Assembly: GCA_016202875.1 (NCBI GenBank)
Contig: JACQNX010000031.1
Coordinates: 1 to 7,100 of the forward strand
DNA from: Candidatus Aenigmatarchaeota archaeon
Lineage (GTDB): Archaea; Aenigmatarchaeota; Aenigmatarchaeia; GW2011-AR5
DNA: 7,100 nucleotides
Direction: 5' to 3'
Shown here: piece by piece, positions 6,229 through 7,100 of the stretch
Layout: the number at the start of each line of letters is the position of its first letter
Position numbering within the stretch: the stretch's first letter is position 1
The notes under the pieces: generated by a model
What the model was told of the DNA's origin: nothing
Seen by the model: only the letters and a program-made list of their open reading frames with translations
Database searches by the model: none
Program-made: the position numbers and the translations under genes

Positions 6229-7100
6229 TTAAACTGCTGTGTCATTAAATTTTATTCTAAACAGCTTAACTTCTCCACCCCACGAATCCACAAACTCAAA
6301 ATTTTGAAGACCCTGTCCATTAAAGAAGAACATCTTGGTGAACATGGAGTCTTTGATTTCTGGTGGGATGAATACAATTCCCTGTCTGTTTGGTTCCATG
6401 AAGATGAGTCCTTTTACAGGTGCATTAGGTTGCGTTCTTAGTACACCGCCCTGGTTTGTGAAGTACACGAGCTGCTCTACTTGCTCAAGCTGGTTGCTCC
6501 TCAAAACAAAGGCTTGGAGAGAATCGTTCTGTTGGTTTATTACTACCTGACCTGGTATTTGCTGGTTGCAGCCTGCCGGAATCCCGCCCTCATAAACATA
6601 TGTGATCCCGCCTGCTGTCGACGGCCTTGCCTGCCTTAATCCCATCTGGGACATCGGGGTCGCGCATCCTTTGTCAATAGGGTTCCACGACCAGAAGTAT
6701 GTCCACCAGAAGCTTTTCCCTATAAGGTCTGCAGTTGCCAGGTAGTACATCTCCTTGCAGCCTGGTTTCCTATATTTCTCAAGGATCTTGATTGCAAGTG
6801 TCTCGTTATCTGTTGCGAGTGTAGTGGCAATGTCTTGTATCCTCGCAGTCTCTATAAGTGTTTTTGCCTCTCCATTAACAGTGATGTTCGTTGCCCTGAA
6901 CTTCTCGCTGGCTGCTATCTCTCTTATCTCTTCATAGGAGAGTCCCGCAGCTACAGTTGTATTCCAGAGCGCATTCTGTGACGCACCATCAAAGACAACA
7001 GCCCTTTTGGCAATGCCTGTAATGAAATGTCCAGGATCCCAGTATGTGGCCACCACAGCGCATGTATCTGTGTTGTTCCTTATCCAGTTCAGCGAGTTCC
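6229..7100 (-). CDS. aglB: STT3/AglB-type oligosaccharyltransferase, C-terminal part (5' end off the window)
   Basis: Membrane enzyme that moves a lipid-linked glycan onto asparagine in N-glycosylation; the visible part is the extracytoplasmic C-terminal domain. The reading frame is open to the right edge and gives 289 residues; counting from the first full codon (7098), it begins with an NWIRNNT-like segment that normally precedes the family signature. The signature WWDYG appears here as YWDPG (residues 19-23), followed by HFITGIAKRAVVFDGAS, a run typical of archaeal STT3 proteins. A DLIGK segment (124-128) followed by aromatic residues and a WSWN turn occupies the place of the DK motif. The tail (KMFFFNGQGLQNFEFV) matches the usual STT3 ending. 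The N-terminal multi-helix half with the catalytic acidic residues lies outside the window. Four cysteines (13, 114, 145, 177) may pair outside the cell. A start at GTG 7056 would be false because the homology continues upstream of it. The adjacent flippase supports the role. Family assignment is strong; acceptor and glycan are unknown. Confidence 0.88.
   Translation of the reverse strand, partial: NSLNWIRNNTDTCAVVATYWDPGHFITGIAKRAVVFDGASQNALWNTTVAAGLSYEEIREIAASEKFRATNITVNGEAKTLIETARIQDIATTLATDNETLAIKILEKYRKPGCKEMYYLATADLIGKSFWWTYFWSWNPIDKGCATPMSQMGLRQARPSTAGGITYVYEGGIPAGCNQQIPGQVVINQQNDSLQAFVLRSNQLEQVEQLVYFTNQGGVLRTQPNAPVKGLIFMEPNRQGIVFIPPEIKDSMFTKMFFFNGQGLQNFEFVDSWGGEVKLFRIKFNDTAV

Noticed and set aside
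6225..6232. Palindrome TTAATTAA at the oligosaccharyltransferase stop codon
   Set aside because: Short AT-rich palindrome overlapping the stop; expected by chance in such sequence and not repeated elsewhere in the window as far as I can see.
7054..7056. GTG at 7056 as start of a complete 275-residue protein
   Set aside because: The frame stays open to the edge and the upstream residues (NSLNWIRNNTDTCA) match the segment preceding the STT3 signature, so the gene is only the C-terminal part.

Overview
The window looks archaeal. It is a compact, single-direction stretch: all seven genes lie on the minus strand, so transcription runs from the right edge to the left edge. The archaeal reading rests mainly on the right-hand gene, the C-terminal half of an STT3/AglB-type oligosaccharyltransferase. 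Its YWDPGH and DLIGK motifs resemble the style I associate with DPANN-type archaea (Woesearchaeota/Pacearchaeota/Aenigmarchaeota-like). Archaeal-looking TATA boxes and GGTGA/GGAGG ribosome-binding sites agree with this. The exact lineage is inference. The DNA appears moderately AT-rich by eye.

Layout in transcription order: (1) 7100-6229, oligosaccharyltransferase, 5' end outside the window; (2) 6136-4622, 14-helix polysaccharide/lipid-linked-oligosaccharide flippase; (3) 4590-3703 and (4) 3706-2855, two tandem NAD-dependent nucleotide-sugar epimerases/dehydratases joined by an ATGA overlap; (5) 2785-1718 and (6) 1740-640, two tandem, divergent family 9 glycosyltransferases (heptosyltransferase-like) overlapping by 23 bases; (7) 643-1, the N-terminal part of a family 2 glycosyltransferase joined to the previous gene by another ATGA overlap. 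Short gaps of 92 bases (before the flippase) and 69 bases (before the first GT9) each hold a TATA-like box, so there may be two or three transcription starts. No stretch over 300 bases is without a gene.

Together these genes form a coherent surface-glycan or N-glycosylation module. The epimerases make activated sugars. The GT9 and GT2 enzymes would build a glycan on a lipid carrier at the cytoplasmic face. The flippase would move it across the membrane, and the oligosaccharyltransferase would attach it to asparagines of secreted proteins. The least ordinary parts are the GT9 pair in an archaeal N-glycan setting, the second GT9 having lost the family's usual DSGxxH motif, the altered catalytic signature of the oligosaccharyltransferase, and the shortened cofactor-binding region of the second epimerase. 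I see no mobile element, CRISPR array, tRNA or rRNA.
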